From Rhodopseudomonas sp. (lineage in GTDB: Bacteria > Pseudomonadota > Alphaproteobacteria > Rhizobiales > Xanthobacteraceae), in the NCBI GenBank assembly GCA_016124795.1, contig WGNB01000010.1, forward strand, positions 62,001 through 126,000: a stretch of DNA of 64,000 bases, read 5' to 3'. Positions within the stretch are counted from its first letter, which is position 1. Every line of letters begins with the position of its first letter. Position numbers and translations under genes: made by a program. The notes under the pieces were generated by a model. That model was given only the letters and a program-made list of their open reading frames with translations, was not told where the DNA came from and did no database searches. Of this stretch, positions 51,614 to 60,729 are shown one piece after another.

Positions 51614-52552
51614 CTAGGCGGCGGGTACGGAGGCAGGCGTCGGTTCGAGCGCTGCCAGCCGTTCGCGCAGAGCTTCGCACTCCGCCTCGGCCGCCCGGCG
51701 CCGCTCCACTTCGGCGCCGTAGCGTTGCGCGAGAATGGCGGCGTCCCGCTGCAGGGCTCGGTACGGCTCGGCGTAGCGCTCCCAGCCACGTCGGCGGGCG
51801 TCGTCCTCAATGAAAATGCGCTTATACTCGATTTCATCGAGCATGCGCTCCTCCTTCGCTGCCATGGCTCGCTCCATCTGATGCTGCCGGCGGCTCACTC
51901 GCTGGCGCCTGGGTCCGAAGCGGTCGTGCCGGAAAAATTCGCCGACGTCGCGATGGAAGACGTTTTGCCATTCCCGCATTCCCTGGCGATAGGCCCGCTC
52001 CCTCTGCTTCAGCCCAGCGCCCGCCGCCGCGGCCGCGACCTTGGCGCGGCGGCCGGGATGGATCGCGTTGATGTCGAGCCGTCCGTCGTCCCCTAACTCA
52101 GGGACCACGTAGAAATGTATATGCGGAAAACGCTCGTCGCGATGTTCGACTGCCGACTTGAGATGGTCGCCGAACTGCTCCCGCAGCCACTCAAGCGTCA
52201 TCTGCTGCCACAAGGAGTGCACGTCGCACTCCACCGGGTCCTCGCGCAGCGACTGGCGGTCCCACGGATAGCTCACGACACCTGCCAACAGACAGATGCC
52301 GTCCTTGCGCAACCGACGGAATTTTTTGCCTCCGTCGCGGGCTCGGTTGGCGCGCTCGGTCGCAAGTCGTCCCGCTTCGATCGGCGACACTCCATGGACG
52401 ACCTTCGGCTGCGCCGGATAGGCGACATGATTGGCCGCGCCTGGTGACCGGGCCCCTTCCTCGGTGATCCCCTCAACGCAGGACCATCGTGGTTGACCGG
52501 CGCGCGGCGAGCGGCCGTAAGTCCCCAGGTGCAAAAACTGACAGCTTGGCAT
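51614..52552 (-). CDS. MobV-family relaxase (Mob/Pre)
   Basis: A 312-residue protein with the MobV landmarks: an N-terminal relaxase fold and 'HRDERFPHIHFYVVPE' (HxDExxPHxH, the metal-binding motif). A long C-terminal coiled coil (about 200-300) follows. The start at 52552 has AGGAGG 5 nt upstream. It should nick DNA at an origin of transfer, probably upstream (52553-53064), to mobilise the element. No conjugation genes are nearby, so the element would rely on a helper. Confidence 0.85.
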   Translation of the reverse strand: MPSCQFLHLGTYGRSPRAGQPRWSCVEGITEEGARSPGAANHVAYPAQPKVVHGVSPIEAGRLATERANRARDGGKKFRRLRKDGICLLAGVVSYPWDRQSLREDPVECDVHSLWQQMTLEWLREQFGDHLKSAVEHRDERFPHIHFYVVPELGDDGRLDINAIHPGRRAKVAAAAAGAGLKQRERAYRQGMREWQNVFHRDVGEFFRHDRFGPRRQRVSRRQHQMERAMAAKEERMLDEIEYKRIFIEDDARRRGWERYAEPYRALQRDAAILAQRYGAEVERRRAAEAECEALRERLAALEPTPASVPAA

Positions 52553-53064
52553 ATTGACCTCCTGTTTCGCTGTTGGGCAGCCAACAGCTTTGAAATTCAT
52601 TTAACAGCCGAACCCTGAAAGCCGGAAATGTTTTTACAAAATATTTTAGACGAAAATTTTTTGGTTCCCATATGCTACTGACCGACTAGTTTATGAGTGA
52701 ATTTGTTTGAAAACTAACTTTGAGTCACTTGCGGCTTACAGATGCTGCCACTACGAAAATTCACGGCGCACCTATTGAACGCGTCAGATTCGTTACCGTC
52801 CGTGCGGCCTCAGCTGTCAACAGGGGGCCGATGCCGTGCGCCTTGTATTGTGATGGCCCCTGTTGACACGAGCGACCAGGACCATGCGCACTTCGCATTC
52901 GCAGACGGTTTCCGAGTGGAGGCCGCCCTTGAGCCAAGGAAATCCGATGCAACGACACAAATGCGGCACCAGCGATCACTGCTCGCCTAGTAGCCTGGTC
53001 TGCAGTAGATGGTCGGAAACGCGCTCCGAACAAACACCTGCCGCAGGGAGCGACCATCCGGAGG
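52553..53064. other. Region upstream of MobV gene: candidate transfer origin
   Basis: About 510 bp with no convincing gene. Bases 52610-52740 are strikingly AT-rich, with aaaatatttt and short dyads; 52815-52868 is a long inverted repeat. Both features are usual in oriT or replication regions placed next to relaxase genes. Confidence 0.45.
52815..52868. repeat. Long inverted repeat, 14-bp arms
   Basis: Left arm TGTCAACAGGGGGCC (52815-52829) and right arm GGCCCCTGTTGACA (52855-52868) are complementary apart from one extra G; the loop is 25 bases. It lies between the MobV and DUF3987 genes. Confidence 0.85.
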
Positions 53065-54903
53065 CTACTGGCGTGGCCGCCGCGGGTCGCTCACCAAGTC
53101 CGGCAGGGATGCCAGGAACACGGCATCATTCACCTGGAACGCCTGGCCACCGCCCGCATCCGAATCCGACTGCGTCAACAGGCCATCGTCGACGAGGCGG
53201 CGGATCGCCCGGTCGATCGCCGAGACCGTCAGCGTTCTCTGGAAGATTCGAACGACGTCTCGTCGCGCCAGCTTGGGGTGCTGCTGGCTGGTATACTGCT
53301 GAATAAAGCTCAAGATCCGCCGTGCATCGCGAACCTCGGGCGCGACGCTCGACGGCGCGAGCGTATTGCGCGCCGCCGGCATGATGGCTCGCTCTACGAG
53401 AGCAACCGCTCGCAGAATGACGCCTCGATCCACCTCCGCCGGCAGGCGATCAGCTTGAGCGGCAGCATGATCCAGCAGGTGCAAGACATAAGCAATTCGC
53501 CGCACGAGATCAGCGGCGACGCCATAATAATGCTTCAGAGGCGGCAGGACTTCAGTTGCCGATCGTGAGAACTTCGCCTTCGCCTGCTCCTCGGCTTTGC
53601 GCGCGGCGCGCGAGAGCTTCAACGGCACCCCGAGCTTCTGGGCGGAATCGACGAGCTTTCGAACCCGGGCGAGGCTTTGGGTCAAGACGGCCGCCGCATC
53701 GACGGTCGGACTGTCCGCGGCGCGCCCGTCGGTCGGCACGAACACCGTGCCCGTCAACATCGCGACCTCCGCCTTGTGCAGGCTGAGCGCGTCAATGTCG
53801 GTGATCGTCCCGATCACGGAGACCACGATGCAGCGCAAATCGACGGCGCCGGCCAGCCGAGAATCCGAGAGCGCGAGCGGACATCCGGCGGCGGAGGAAT
53901 TGACGATATCCGCGGTGATGTCGTCGTAATTGATACCGAAGCCCGACACCGTCGGAAGCCGCCGGCCGTCGATCAGCAGAAGGCCTCCTCGCGCCACGTC
54001 AAGCGCTCGCTTGACGTGGCCTTGAACGGGGTCCCGCAACACGAATTGGGGCCTCGGCAGGGCGGCCATGGCATCTTTCACGGGAACGGGCGCGCCGGCC
54101 ATTTCAGCGATTCCGAGGAGCACGGCACTCGATACCAATTGCTGGTATGTCCGTTGGCGCGCGGCATCGATGCCGACCATCACTGCGGCCTTTTCCTTTT
54201 CCGCGGCCCACCGCTCGATATCCAACCGCTCTAACGCGTAGGCCGCCTCCATGGCCGGCATCAGGCTCTGCGGGAGATAGCGGTCTTTGCCGACGACCGC
54301 TACGCGAAGCGCGGGCGATCCATTTCCGTCACTTTCGGTGCGGTCGAAGTACAGGCCATGACCGGCGGCAGCGGCGGTCGTCGCGAGGACGGCAGCGACC
54401 GACAGCAGGTCCGGGAACAGTGGTGCGAGTTGAGGCGGCAACGTCCTCACCGGCGGCAGCGGGGCGGGGTCAACCTTGCACCCCTGCAAGTACACCTGCA
54501 TGGGCCCGTCAGCGTTCCCCGACGAGGCGCTTCCGGCGTCCTCGGTACCACCCTGCTCTTTCGCAGCTCCTTCATCAGCGCTCTTGGCGTTGGCACGTTT
54601 CTGCGGCGGCTTGCTCCTCCCCTTGTTCGCTTTTTTATTCTTAGTCCCGGCCTCGGCTCCAGCCTTCGCCTTGTTGGAGGTTTTGGGCTTTCCGTCTGCA
54701 TCCGACGCCTGTGACGGCGGGGCGTCGGGGCTCGCTTCGGCACTGGATTCAGGATGCTCCCACGTTTCGGTGGAAGGATGCTGCGCGGCCGAGCCGACGT
54801 CTGCGGCCGGCATACCGGGAGCGCGGGAATTCTCCTCGACCTTCAGGTTTTCCGACGAGGGTCGCTCAGGTTGGTTGTCAGGCGTCTTGCTATCTTCGTC
54901 CAT
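53065..54903 (-). CDS. DUF3987-like replication/helicase-associated protein
   Basis: A 612-residue protein. The first 130 residues are low-complexity and charged (such as 'KAKAGAEAGTKNKKANKGRS'). The rest looks like a DUF3987 protein: 'LFPDLLSVAAVLATTAAAAG', a region 'ALRVAVVGKDRYLPQSLMPA' and a C-terminal winged helix 'RRDVVRIFQRTLTVSAIDRA'. No clear Walker A is visible, so ATPase activity is unproven. AGGAGA precedes the start at 54903. It is probably a replication or maintenance protein of the mobile element, coupled with the integrase upstream and MobV downstream. Confidence 0.65.
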   Translation of the reverse strand: MDEDSKTPDNQPERPSSENLKVEENSRAPGMPAADVGSAAQHPSTETWEHPESSAEASPDAPPSQASDADGKPKTSNKAKAGAEAGTKNKKANKGRSKPPQKRANAKSADEGAAKEQGGTEDAGSASSGNADGPMQVYLQGCKVDPAPLPPVRTLPPQLAPLFPDLLSVAAVLATTAAAAGHGLYFDRTESDGNGSPALRVAVVGKDRYLPQSLMPAMEAAYALERLDIERWAAEKEKAAVMVGIDAARQRTYQQLVSSAVLLGIAEMAGAPVPVKDAMAALPRPQFVLRDPVQGHVKRALDVARGGLLLIDGRRLPTVSGFGINYDDITADIVNSSAAGCPLALSDSRLAGAVDLRCIVVSVIGTITDIDALSLHKAEVAMLTGTVFVPTDGRAADSPTVDAAAVLTQSLARVRKLVDSAQKLGVPLKLSRAARKAEEQAKAKFSRSATEVLPPLKHYYGVAADLVRRIAYVLHLLDHAAAQADRLPAEVDRGVILRAVALVERAIMPAARNTLAPSSVAPEVRDARRILSFIQQYTSQQHPKLARRDVVRIFQRTLTVSAIDRAIRRLVDDGLLTQSDSDAGGGQAFQVNDAVFLASLPDLVSDPRRPRQ

Positions 54904-54973
54904 GGCAGCTTCTCCTAGACAGGGTTTTGTTACTTTCGGCCGTTGCAAGCGATGCAGCGGCTTCACCGATTAT

Positions 54974-56269
54974 TCATTCAATAGATTGCCTCGCCGCACG
55001 TCGGCTCTCCTGTACACGCTTTGAAATCGCTGGAGCCTTGCGCTTGTAGACACGCCGCGTTGTGGCCTTGCTGCCGTGACCGGCGGAACTTGCGAGGTCA
55101 TCGTCATTAGCGCCGCCGGCCGTGGCTTCGGTAATGCCAGATGCCCTGGTGTCCATATTCCAAACGGCTGGAGGAATGCCGGCCTCCTTCGCGTATCGGC
55201 GCCAAGCCTTTCCGAACGCGCGATGGTCGTGCCAGGGCGTCCCGCGCGAACTTTGAGCTACAGGTGCATTCGGAACGCTCCGGTCAATGAAGGGCAGACA
55301 GCGCATAATCAGTTGACACTCATCGATCAGATGCACCACCGGTTGGCTCGTCTTCGACGTCCGGACCACGAGCGTCTTGCCCGGAGCGATCATGTCGAGA
55401 GTCAAACCTGACCACACGAGCCCACCCTTCCTGATTTCGCCGGGCTTGAGTACGTAGTCATCGGTTTCAGAGCGCCACTGGCCGATGACGTCTTTCTGCC
55501 GCAACATGGTGTCCCAATGTGTTGCTTGGGACAGTGCCATTGCCACGTTTTTCTTGCTCAGGCAGAAATCCACAATTGCTTTCGCTTGATCGTAGGACAT
55601 GGTCTCCTCGCGCGGAGCGTTCTTACCAAAGCGAATTTTTTCCATTCCCACACGCAGCCGCTGGCAGTGCGGAAGATCTGACTGAACGCCAAGGTCGAGA
55701 ACCACCTTCACCATCTGGATGCAGCCGTACGCCCGCCGCACGCGCTCGGGTCCGCCCTTTTGAGCGGGCTCACGCCAGCGGCGGTAGCAGGTCCTAAACC
55801 ATTTAGGTGAAATGCAATCGACACGGCGAGAACCGATGGTCTCTTCGACGATGCGGAGCCAATCTTCGTAATTTTCTTGGGTGTTCCCTTTTAGATCCTG
55901 GAAGCCGCTTTCCGGGTCCGATCGATAGAGCTCAATCACGCTGCGCAAAGTCCCATCGAACCTCGCCGCCAAGCGCTTGCGATCGTGAAGATTTCCGTCC
56001 GCCCATGAGAGCAGTGCCTGCTGCTCCCGCGCACAAATCTCTTCAATGGTGCTGGCCGTTGCGTGGACGCCTTCGGGTGTCCTGGCGTTAAGGTCGACGT
56101 GAATCCGCACAGTGCGCGGCTTGTACCCTTTGAACTCCTCCGCTTCGTCGACCGCCCAGTAAACGTTCCTCTCCAGCTTGCGCCGGATGACCTTGAGACC
56201 CGGCGCGTCGAGTTCGACACGCTGGTCGCCGATCTCCAAGATGGACTTCCGCGGCCGCAGCGTGCTCAT
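54974..56269 (-). CDS. Tyrosine recombinase (integrase)
   Basis: A 431-residue phage-type integrase. The catalytic residues are recognisable: Arg in 'DTMLRQKDVI', Lys in 'VRTSKTSQPVV', second Arg in 'MDTRASGITEA', His in 'SAGHGSKATT' and Tyr in 'RRVYKRK'. The N-terminal half is a core-binding helical domain. It overlaps the small gene upstream by 4 nt. It is the integrase nearest to the intact tRNA-Arg(ACG), which is therefore the likely target, although no second copy of the tRNA end was found in the window. Confidence 0.87.
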   Translation of the reverse strand: MSTLRPRKSILEIGDQRVELDAPGLKVIRRKLERNVYWAVDEAEEFKGYKPRTVRIHVDLNARTPEGVHATASTIEEICAREQQALLSWADGNLHDRKRLAARFDGTLRSVIELYRSDPESGFQDLKGNTQENYEDWLRIVEETIGSRRVDCISPKWFRTCYRRWREPAQKGGPERVRRAYGCIQMVKVVLDLGVQSDLPHCQRLRVGMEKIRFGKNAPREETMSYDQAKAIVDFCLSKKNVAMALSQATHWDTMLRQKDVIGQWRSETDDYVLKPGEIRKGGLVWSGLTLDMIAPGKTLVVRTSKTSQPVVHLIDECQLIMRCLPFIDRSVPNAPVAQSSRGTPWHDHRAFGKAWRRYAKEAGIPPAVWNMDTRASGITEATAGGANDDDLASSAGHGSKATTRRVYKRKAPAISKRVQESRRAARQSIE

Positions 56270-56547
56270 GGACCGAAGCTCGCCGGGGCGTCCTCGGCAA
56301 AGCCGCCGTAGTCGAGCGGAGCCAGACCCTCCCGCGCGTCCAGGAAGCGGAGTTGGGCGGGAAGGTAATAAAGGCTCCCCATCGCGCGCCGTGGCTCCGG
56401 CATGCCTTCACGCCGCAGCATCGCCTTGATGGCCGGCCACTGCTTGACCTTCTCGCCCATGACGATCTGGGAAAGAAGTCCGTCATCGACATACAGCGGG
56501 GCGACCAAAAGCCGCCTACCGACAAGAAGAGCCTGAATTTCGGACAC
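56266..56547 (-). CDS. Small protein coupled to the integrase
   Basis: A 93-residue protein coupled by a 4-nt ATGA overlap to the integrase gene. It has 'ALLVGRRLLVAPLYVDDGLL' and 'KQWPAIKAMLRREGMPEPRR', the latter resembling a recognition-helix region. A role as recombination directionality factor is suggested by position only; I do not recognise a family. Confidence 0.6.
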   Translation of the reverse strand: MSEIQALLVGRRLLVAPLYVDDGLLSQIVMGEKVKQWPAIKAMLRREGMPEPRRAMGSLYYLPAQLRFLDAREGLAPLDYGGFAEDAPASFGP

Positions 56548-56655
56548 GGAAACACCTCCAGAGACGTTTTATATCTCTGGAACTCCAGCGACGCAATACG
56601 TCGCTGGTTGGGATTTCGTGTATGGTTACCGGAAGACTGATTCTCGGGGGACTGC

Positions 56656-57285
56656 ATGGCGACGTCGGGCGAACTAACTGATATCATGGCGAAGGCGCTG
56701 GGCGTGCCGTTCGAGACGGTGCGCGAGCATCTTCGGAACATCCGCCGAAAGCCGAACACCATCACATTTTCCGGTTACGGGCGGTCAGCAGCGGCGATGC
56801 AGCCCCGCGACGCTGTGCGGTTGATGCTTGCGGTGGCCGGAAGTCAGTTGGTGAAAGACTCCAGAGCCACGCTCGACGCCTTTGCCAAGCTGCAACCCCT
56901 CCGGCATTCGAGACGTTCCCAGCCGGATCCGACTGATACGCCTCGGTTTAATTTGGAGCAGCACCTTGCGTGGATGATGCAACGCGTGATCGATCGCCGT
57001 TCAGATCTGCCTGCCGACTATATCAGGAAAAGCAAAGAAGTTACGGCTCCCCTCGCGCTCACGCTTATTTCCGCGGCCAGTACGGGCTCGCAAGAATTGC
57101 CGCGTGTAGCCATCGCTCGCAACTGGCTCGGCGGTGGTCGAGGCACGATTAGCTTCGCCACTCTCGGATGGACCGAACCGGTACTAGGCTCGGCAGAATA
57201 CGCAGCGACCGTACGCGACAGCGGGTTGATCCAGGAGCGGCATGTGACGACTTGGGCAATCGCCGAAATCGCGCTTGCCCTGTGA
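56656..57285 (+). CDS. Hypothetical protein next to the tRNA
   Basis: A 209-residue protein without membrane segments. The N-terminus ('IMAKALGVPFETVREHLRNI') looks like a helix-turn-helix, followed by 'AAAMQPRDAVRLMLAVAGSQ'. It diverges from the integrase-linked gene, and the 10-bp tandem repeat begins 37 nt after its stop. It may be a DNA-binding regulator of the element, but the family is unknown. Confidence 0.6.
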   Translation: MATSGELTDIMAKALGVPFETVREHLRNIRRKPNTITFSGYGRSAAAMQPRDAVRLMLAVAGSQLVKDSRATLDAFAKLQPLRHSRRSQPDPTDTPRFNLEQHLAWMMQRVIDRRSDLPADYIRKSKEVTAPLALTLISAASTGSQELPRVAIARNWLGGGRGTISFATLGWTEPVLGSAEYAATVRDSGLIQERHVTTWAIAEIALAL

Positions 57286-57321
57286 GGCGTCTATTCGTGC
57301 AAATTCCTCTCGGTAACAAAA

Positions 57322-57361
57322 CCGGTAACATCCGGTAACATCCGGTAACATCCGGTAACGG
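57322..57361. repeat. 10-bp tandem repeat next to tRNA-Arg
   Basis: Unit CCGGTAACAT is repeated three times (57322-57351) followed by a partial copy CCGGTAACGG. A looser copy (ggtaacaaaa) precedes it, and an inverted relative (GGTTACCGG) occurs near 56625. Position between the integrase-linked genes and the tRNA suggests recombinase-arm sites. Confidence 0.9.
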
Positions 57362-57395
57362 CGACCAAGAGAGGGGTGCTAAGTCATTGAAATAA

Positions 57396-57472
57396 TGGCG
57401 CGCCCGAAAGGATTCGAACCTCTGACCCCCAGATTCGTAGTCTGGTGCTCTATCCAGCTGAGCTACGGGCGC
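57396..57472 (-). tRNA. tRNA-Arg (ACG)
   Basis: A full cloverleaf on the minus strand: acceptor GCGCCCG pairing with CGGGCGC, D-arm (GCTCAGCTGGATAGAGC), anticodon arm with loop CTACGAA (anticodon ACG), five-base variable loop, T-arm (AGAGGTTCGAATCCTTT) and encoded CCA. It decodes CGU and, after deamination of the first anticodon base, CGC and CGA. It marks the border between mobile DNA on the left and core genes on the right. Confidence 0.97.
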
Positions 57473-57552
57473 ACTGGCCGTTGCCGGGCAAACCGGCGGC
57501 GACGGGCGCATAGCTATCGCCTTGGCCGGCCATTGGCAAGCGTTGAAGCGGA

Positions 57553-58083
57553 TTATGGTGACAATGCCGGTTTCTGGCCCACAGCCCAGGCCAGAGCCTC
57601 GTTTTCAACCCGAATTCGGTGAATCAGCATCGCCGCATTCGCCAGCGAGAAGCCCAAAGCGAGCCCGGGCAGTCCAAGCGCCAGCGGCACAATCGCAATT
57701 TCCAGTACGACGACCACATAATTCGGGTGTTTCAGCCAGCGAAACGGGCCGTCGGTAACCGGCTCCACCCCGGGCAGGACGACGACCCGGGTGGTCCAGC
57801 GCGCACCGAGACTGACGACAACCCACAATCGGGCGAGTTGCAGAACCACCAGCACACTCAGCCAATACGGATTGACCGGATTCGCATGGCCGGCGAGCAG
57901 CAACGCCAATAGCCAGAAACTGTGCAACGCGATCATGACGGGGTAGTGCCCGGCGCCAAATTCGACGCCGCCGGCCGCACGCAGCCGTGCGGTCGTGCCT
58001 TTGGCGTAAACCACTTCGGCCAGCCGCTGCGCCACCAGAAAGGCAATCAACCAGGCGCCCGGTCCGAACCAGCCGTCAGGCAT
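57553..58083 (-). CDS. Isoprenylcysteine carboxyl methyltransferase-like membrane protein
   Basis: A 176-residue protein with about four membrane helices and the ICMT signature near the C-terminus: 'GPFRWLKHPNYVVVVLEI' (RxxxHPxY) and a final 'IRVENEALAW'. Related bacterial proteins methylate hydroxyl or carboxyl groups of lipids. Its ATG overlaps the end of the type III polyketide synthase gene by 8 nt, so it very likely modifies the polyketide product. An upstream frame is not used. Confidence 0.88.
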   Translation of the reverse strand: MPDGWFGPGAWLIAFLVAQRLAEVVYAKGTTARLRAAGGVEFGAGHYPVMIALHSFWLLALLLAGHANPVNPYWLSVLVVLQLARLWVVVSLGARWTTRVVVLPGVEPVTDGPFRWLKHPNYVVVVLEIAIVPLALGLPGLALGFSLANAAMLIHRIRVENEALAWAVGQKPALSP

Positions 58084-59146
58084 TGGCCCCCTCGAGCGCG
58101 ACGAAGGTGGCGGTGAACCCGGGCCCGAGAGCGGCCAGCACCGTCGGTCCCCGCAAACCGCGCTTGAGCGCACGCTCCAGCACAAACAAGACAGTCGGCG
58201 CCGACATATTGCCGTGATGCTTCAACACCTCGCGCTCGTCGCGCAGCGTGCCGTTTTGCAGTTCGAGCGCGGTCTCGATGGAATCGAGCACCCGGGCGCC
58301 GCCCGGATGGCACACGAATTGCGGCGCCACCATCTTGGCAGCCTTGACGAAACGCCGCGCCGGCGCGGCCAGCCGCTCCTCGACGAATTTCGGCAAAGAG
58401 CGTTTCAGCAGCACGCCGAAACCGGCCGGGTCGACCGTCCAGCCCATGATGTCGAGCGTGCCGGGCCAGGTGTGTTCGGCGGCCAGGCCAATTTGCGCAC
58501 CTTCGGTCTTGTCGTCAGCTTCCGCGCGCAGCACCACCGCCGCGGCGCCGTCGCCGAACAGCGCCGTCGAAATCACGTCAGCCTTGGCGTTGGTCATATC
58601 GTTGCGGTCGCCGCGGAAGGCGAGCGTGCACAGTTCGACCACGACGACGAGCACATTCTTGCCCGGTTCAGCACGCGCCAGGCGGGCGCCGAGCGACAGG
58701 CCGGTGACGCCACCGGCGCAGCCGAGACCGAAAACCGGCACTCGCGCCGCCGACGGCTTAAACCCGATCTCGTGGCTGGCGCGTGCCTCCAGACTCGGCG
58801 TCGCGATGCCGGTCGACGACACGGTCACGATCGTATCGACATCGCGCGCGGTAATCCCGGCGCTGTCGAGCGCCTTGCGCGCCGCCGCAACAAACAGGGC
58901 GCCGGCGCCGTCGAGAAAGGCTTCGGTGCGCTCGCTCCAGTCATGCGGCGCATCGAACCATTCGATCGGGCGCACCGACCGGCGCTCCTCGATGCCGGCA
59001 TTGACAAAAACATCGGCGAGATTGGGAAAGCGCTCGAACGGCTTGGCATAAATGCGGCGAGCAAAATCGGCGACTTCCGCTTGATCTAATATGTAAGGCG
59101 GCACCGCGGTTGCGAGCGATAGCATCGTTACCGGCGGCGGCATCAT
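58076..59146 (-). CDS. Type III polyketide synthase (chalcone synthase family)
   Basis: A 356-residue thiolase-fold enzyme with the catalytic Cys in 'VFGLGCAGGVTGL', His in 'FVCHPGGARVLD' and Asn in 'HHGNMSAPTVLF', the complete Cys-His-Asn triad. Bacterial homologues make alkylresorcinols or alkylpyrones from fatty acyl-CoA and malonyl-CoA. The coupled ICMT-like methyltransferase gene supports production of a methylated phenolic or pyrone lipid. It lies in the core-like part of the window. Confidence 0.92.
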   Translation of the reverse strand: MMPPPVTMLSLATAVPPYILDQAEVADFARRIYAKPFERFPNLADVFVNAGIEERRSVRPIEWFDAPHDWSERTEAFLDGAGALFVAAARKALDSAGITARDVDTIVTVSSTGIATPSLEARASHEIGFKPSAARVPVFGLGCAGGVTGLSLGARLARAEPGKNVLVVVVELCTLAFRGDRNDMTNAKADVISTALFGDGAAAVVLRAEADDKTEGAQIGLAAEHTWPGTLDIMGWTVDPAGFGVLLKRSLPKFVEERLAAPARRFVKAAKMVAPQFVCHPGGARVLDSIETALELQNGTLRDEREVLKHHGNMSAPTVLFVLERALKRGLRGPTVLAALGPGFTATFVALEGANA

Positions 59147-59220
59147 GGCGTCATCCTTCTTTGTGACAAGTAATCATGTGTAAACGAACACCGCGTCAGG
59201 CGCCATAGTTCCCTGGCATT

Positions 59221-60717
59221 TCAAGCTCGGGCACGCTGTTCGCGCAGTGAGGAAAAGTCGACCGTACTATCGGGGATCGCGATACTGAAGGTTGCGCCAA
59301 TCGTTCCGGGCACCAGCTTGATGTCGCCGCCATGGGCCCGGACCAGCTCGGCGGCAATCGCCAGCCCGAGGCCGGTGCCCCCCGAACGGGTCGAGCCTTG
59401 AAACGCCTGATAGAGATGGGCCCGCGCTTTTTCCGAAACCCCCGGCCCGGTATCGGAAACCTCGATCACCACAACGCCGCCATCGCGCCGGCCAGTGGTG
59501 CGAATCTGGTCGCGCGCCGGGTCGCGTTGTCCCCGCGCCTCCAGCGCCTGCATGGCATTGCGGGCCAGGTTGACGATAACGCGAAACATCTGGTCATGAT
59601 CGGCCTGCATCGTCAGGCCGCGCTCAACCGAGACGATCCAGCGGATCGGCACGTCAAGACCGAGCCCCAATGCCTCGTGCACTTCGTCGATCAATTCTTC
59701 GACCTTGACCGGTTTCCGCTCGGGCGGCGCTTCCTGAACCGCGCCATATGACAAGGTCGATTGGCAGAAGGCGATGGCGCGTTCGAGCGCCAGCATCAAT
59801 TTCGGTGCAAAGCGCTGCACCTTCGGATCGGGCAAGTTCGATAGCTGATCGGAAAAAAGCTGGGCCGAGGCCAGCAGATTGCGCAGATCGTGATTGATCT
59901 TCGACACCGCCAGACCGAGCGCGGCCAGCCGGCTTTTCTGATGCAGCATCGACGACAATTCGCGCTGCATGGCGCCGAGCTCTTCCTCGGCGGTGCCGAT
60001 TTCGTCGCGACGGCCCGAACGCTCGATAACGCGCGCCGGATTTTCCGGGTCGGCGCGAAACGCAACCATGTTGTCGGTGATCCGCGCCATCGGCCGCACC
60101 AGCAGATAATGCAGGGCGAAGAAAACCAGCGTTGCGGTGACGCCGGAGATCACCAGCGATAACAGAAGAATGTTGACCGAGAAGCCGAGCATCGCATGGC
60201 GCAGCGGCGCTTCGTCGAGGATGATTTCAATAAACTGCCCTTCCGCCATCGGCGCCGGTCCGACCACGCGGATCACGTCATCGGGCTGATCGAAGAACAA
60301 GACTTCGAAGGCATCGAGGATCGACTTCGACCAGGTGAGGTGCCGCATATCGATGTCGTTCTCGATATGCGACGGCAGGTTGGACGCCGCCAGCAGCCGG
60401 CGCTGGTCGCCCATCTTCATCGCGACGGCGCGCGCGCCGATGCTGTCGAGGATCATCTTGGCCAGGCTCTCCGGCACCATGCCGCTTGGCGCGGCGTCCA
60501 GCACCAGTGCCGCGGTATGGGCGGCGGCCAACCTGTCGTTGAGCCAATTGAGCCTGAAATTGGCGATCGACGGAACGTAGATCAGGACTTCCGCCAGCAT
60601 CACGAACAGGATCGTCAGAAACAGCAATTTCCCCGACAAACCGACGCGAATCGGAGGAACCGCATGTGGCGCGGGCGCCGGATCGGCTTTACGGGTGGTC
60701 TCGACTTCCGGTTCCAA
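59221..60717 (-). CDS. Membrane sensor histidine kinase
   Basis: A 498-residue kinase with two membrane segments (about 26-50 and 185-210) around a periplasmic sensor of about 130 residues, a HAMP domain, phosphorylated His in 'VSKINHDLRNLLASAQ', N box 'VNLARNAMQALE', G1 'VSDTGPGVSE' and G2 'GGTGLGLAIAAE'. No response regulator gene is adjacent, so it is an orphan or pairs elsewhere. It lies 12 nt upstream in position from the flavoprotein gene (60730), on the same strand, probably in one operon. Confidence 0.9.
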   Translation of the reverse strand: MEPEVETTRKADPAPAPHAVPPIRVGLSGKLLFLTILFVMLAEVLIYVPSIANFRLNWLNDRLAAAHTAALVLDAAPSGMVPESLAKMILDSIGARAVAMKMGDQRRLLAASNLPSHIENDIDMRHLTWSKSILDAFEVLFFDQPDDVIRVVGPAPMAEGQFIEIILDEAPLRHAMLGFSVNILLLSLVISGVTATLVFFALHYLLVRPMARITDNMVAFRADPENPARVIERSGRRDEIGTAEEELGAMQRELSSMLHQKSRLAALGLAVSKINHDLRNLLASAQLFSDQLSNLPDPKVQRFAPKLMLALERAIAFCQSTLSYGAVQEAPPERKPVKVEELIDEVHEALGLGLDVPIRWIVSVERGLTMQADHDQMFRVIVNLARNAMQALEARGQRDPARDQIRTTGRRDGGVVVIEVSDTGPGVSEKARAHLYQAFQGSTRSGGTGLGLAIAAELVRAHGGDIKLVPGTIGATFSIAIPDSTVDFSSLREQRARA

Positions 60718-60729
60718 ACGCTTATTGCC

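Noticed and set aside
58214-59089. 291-codon open frame on the plus strand
   Set aside because: Complement of the type III polyketide synthase, which has a full catalytic triad.
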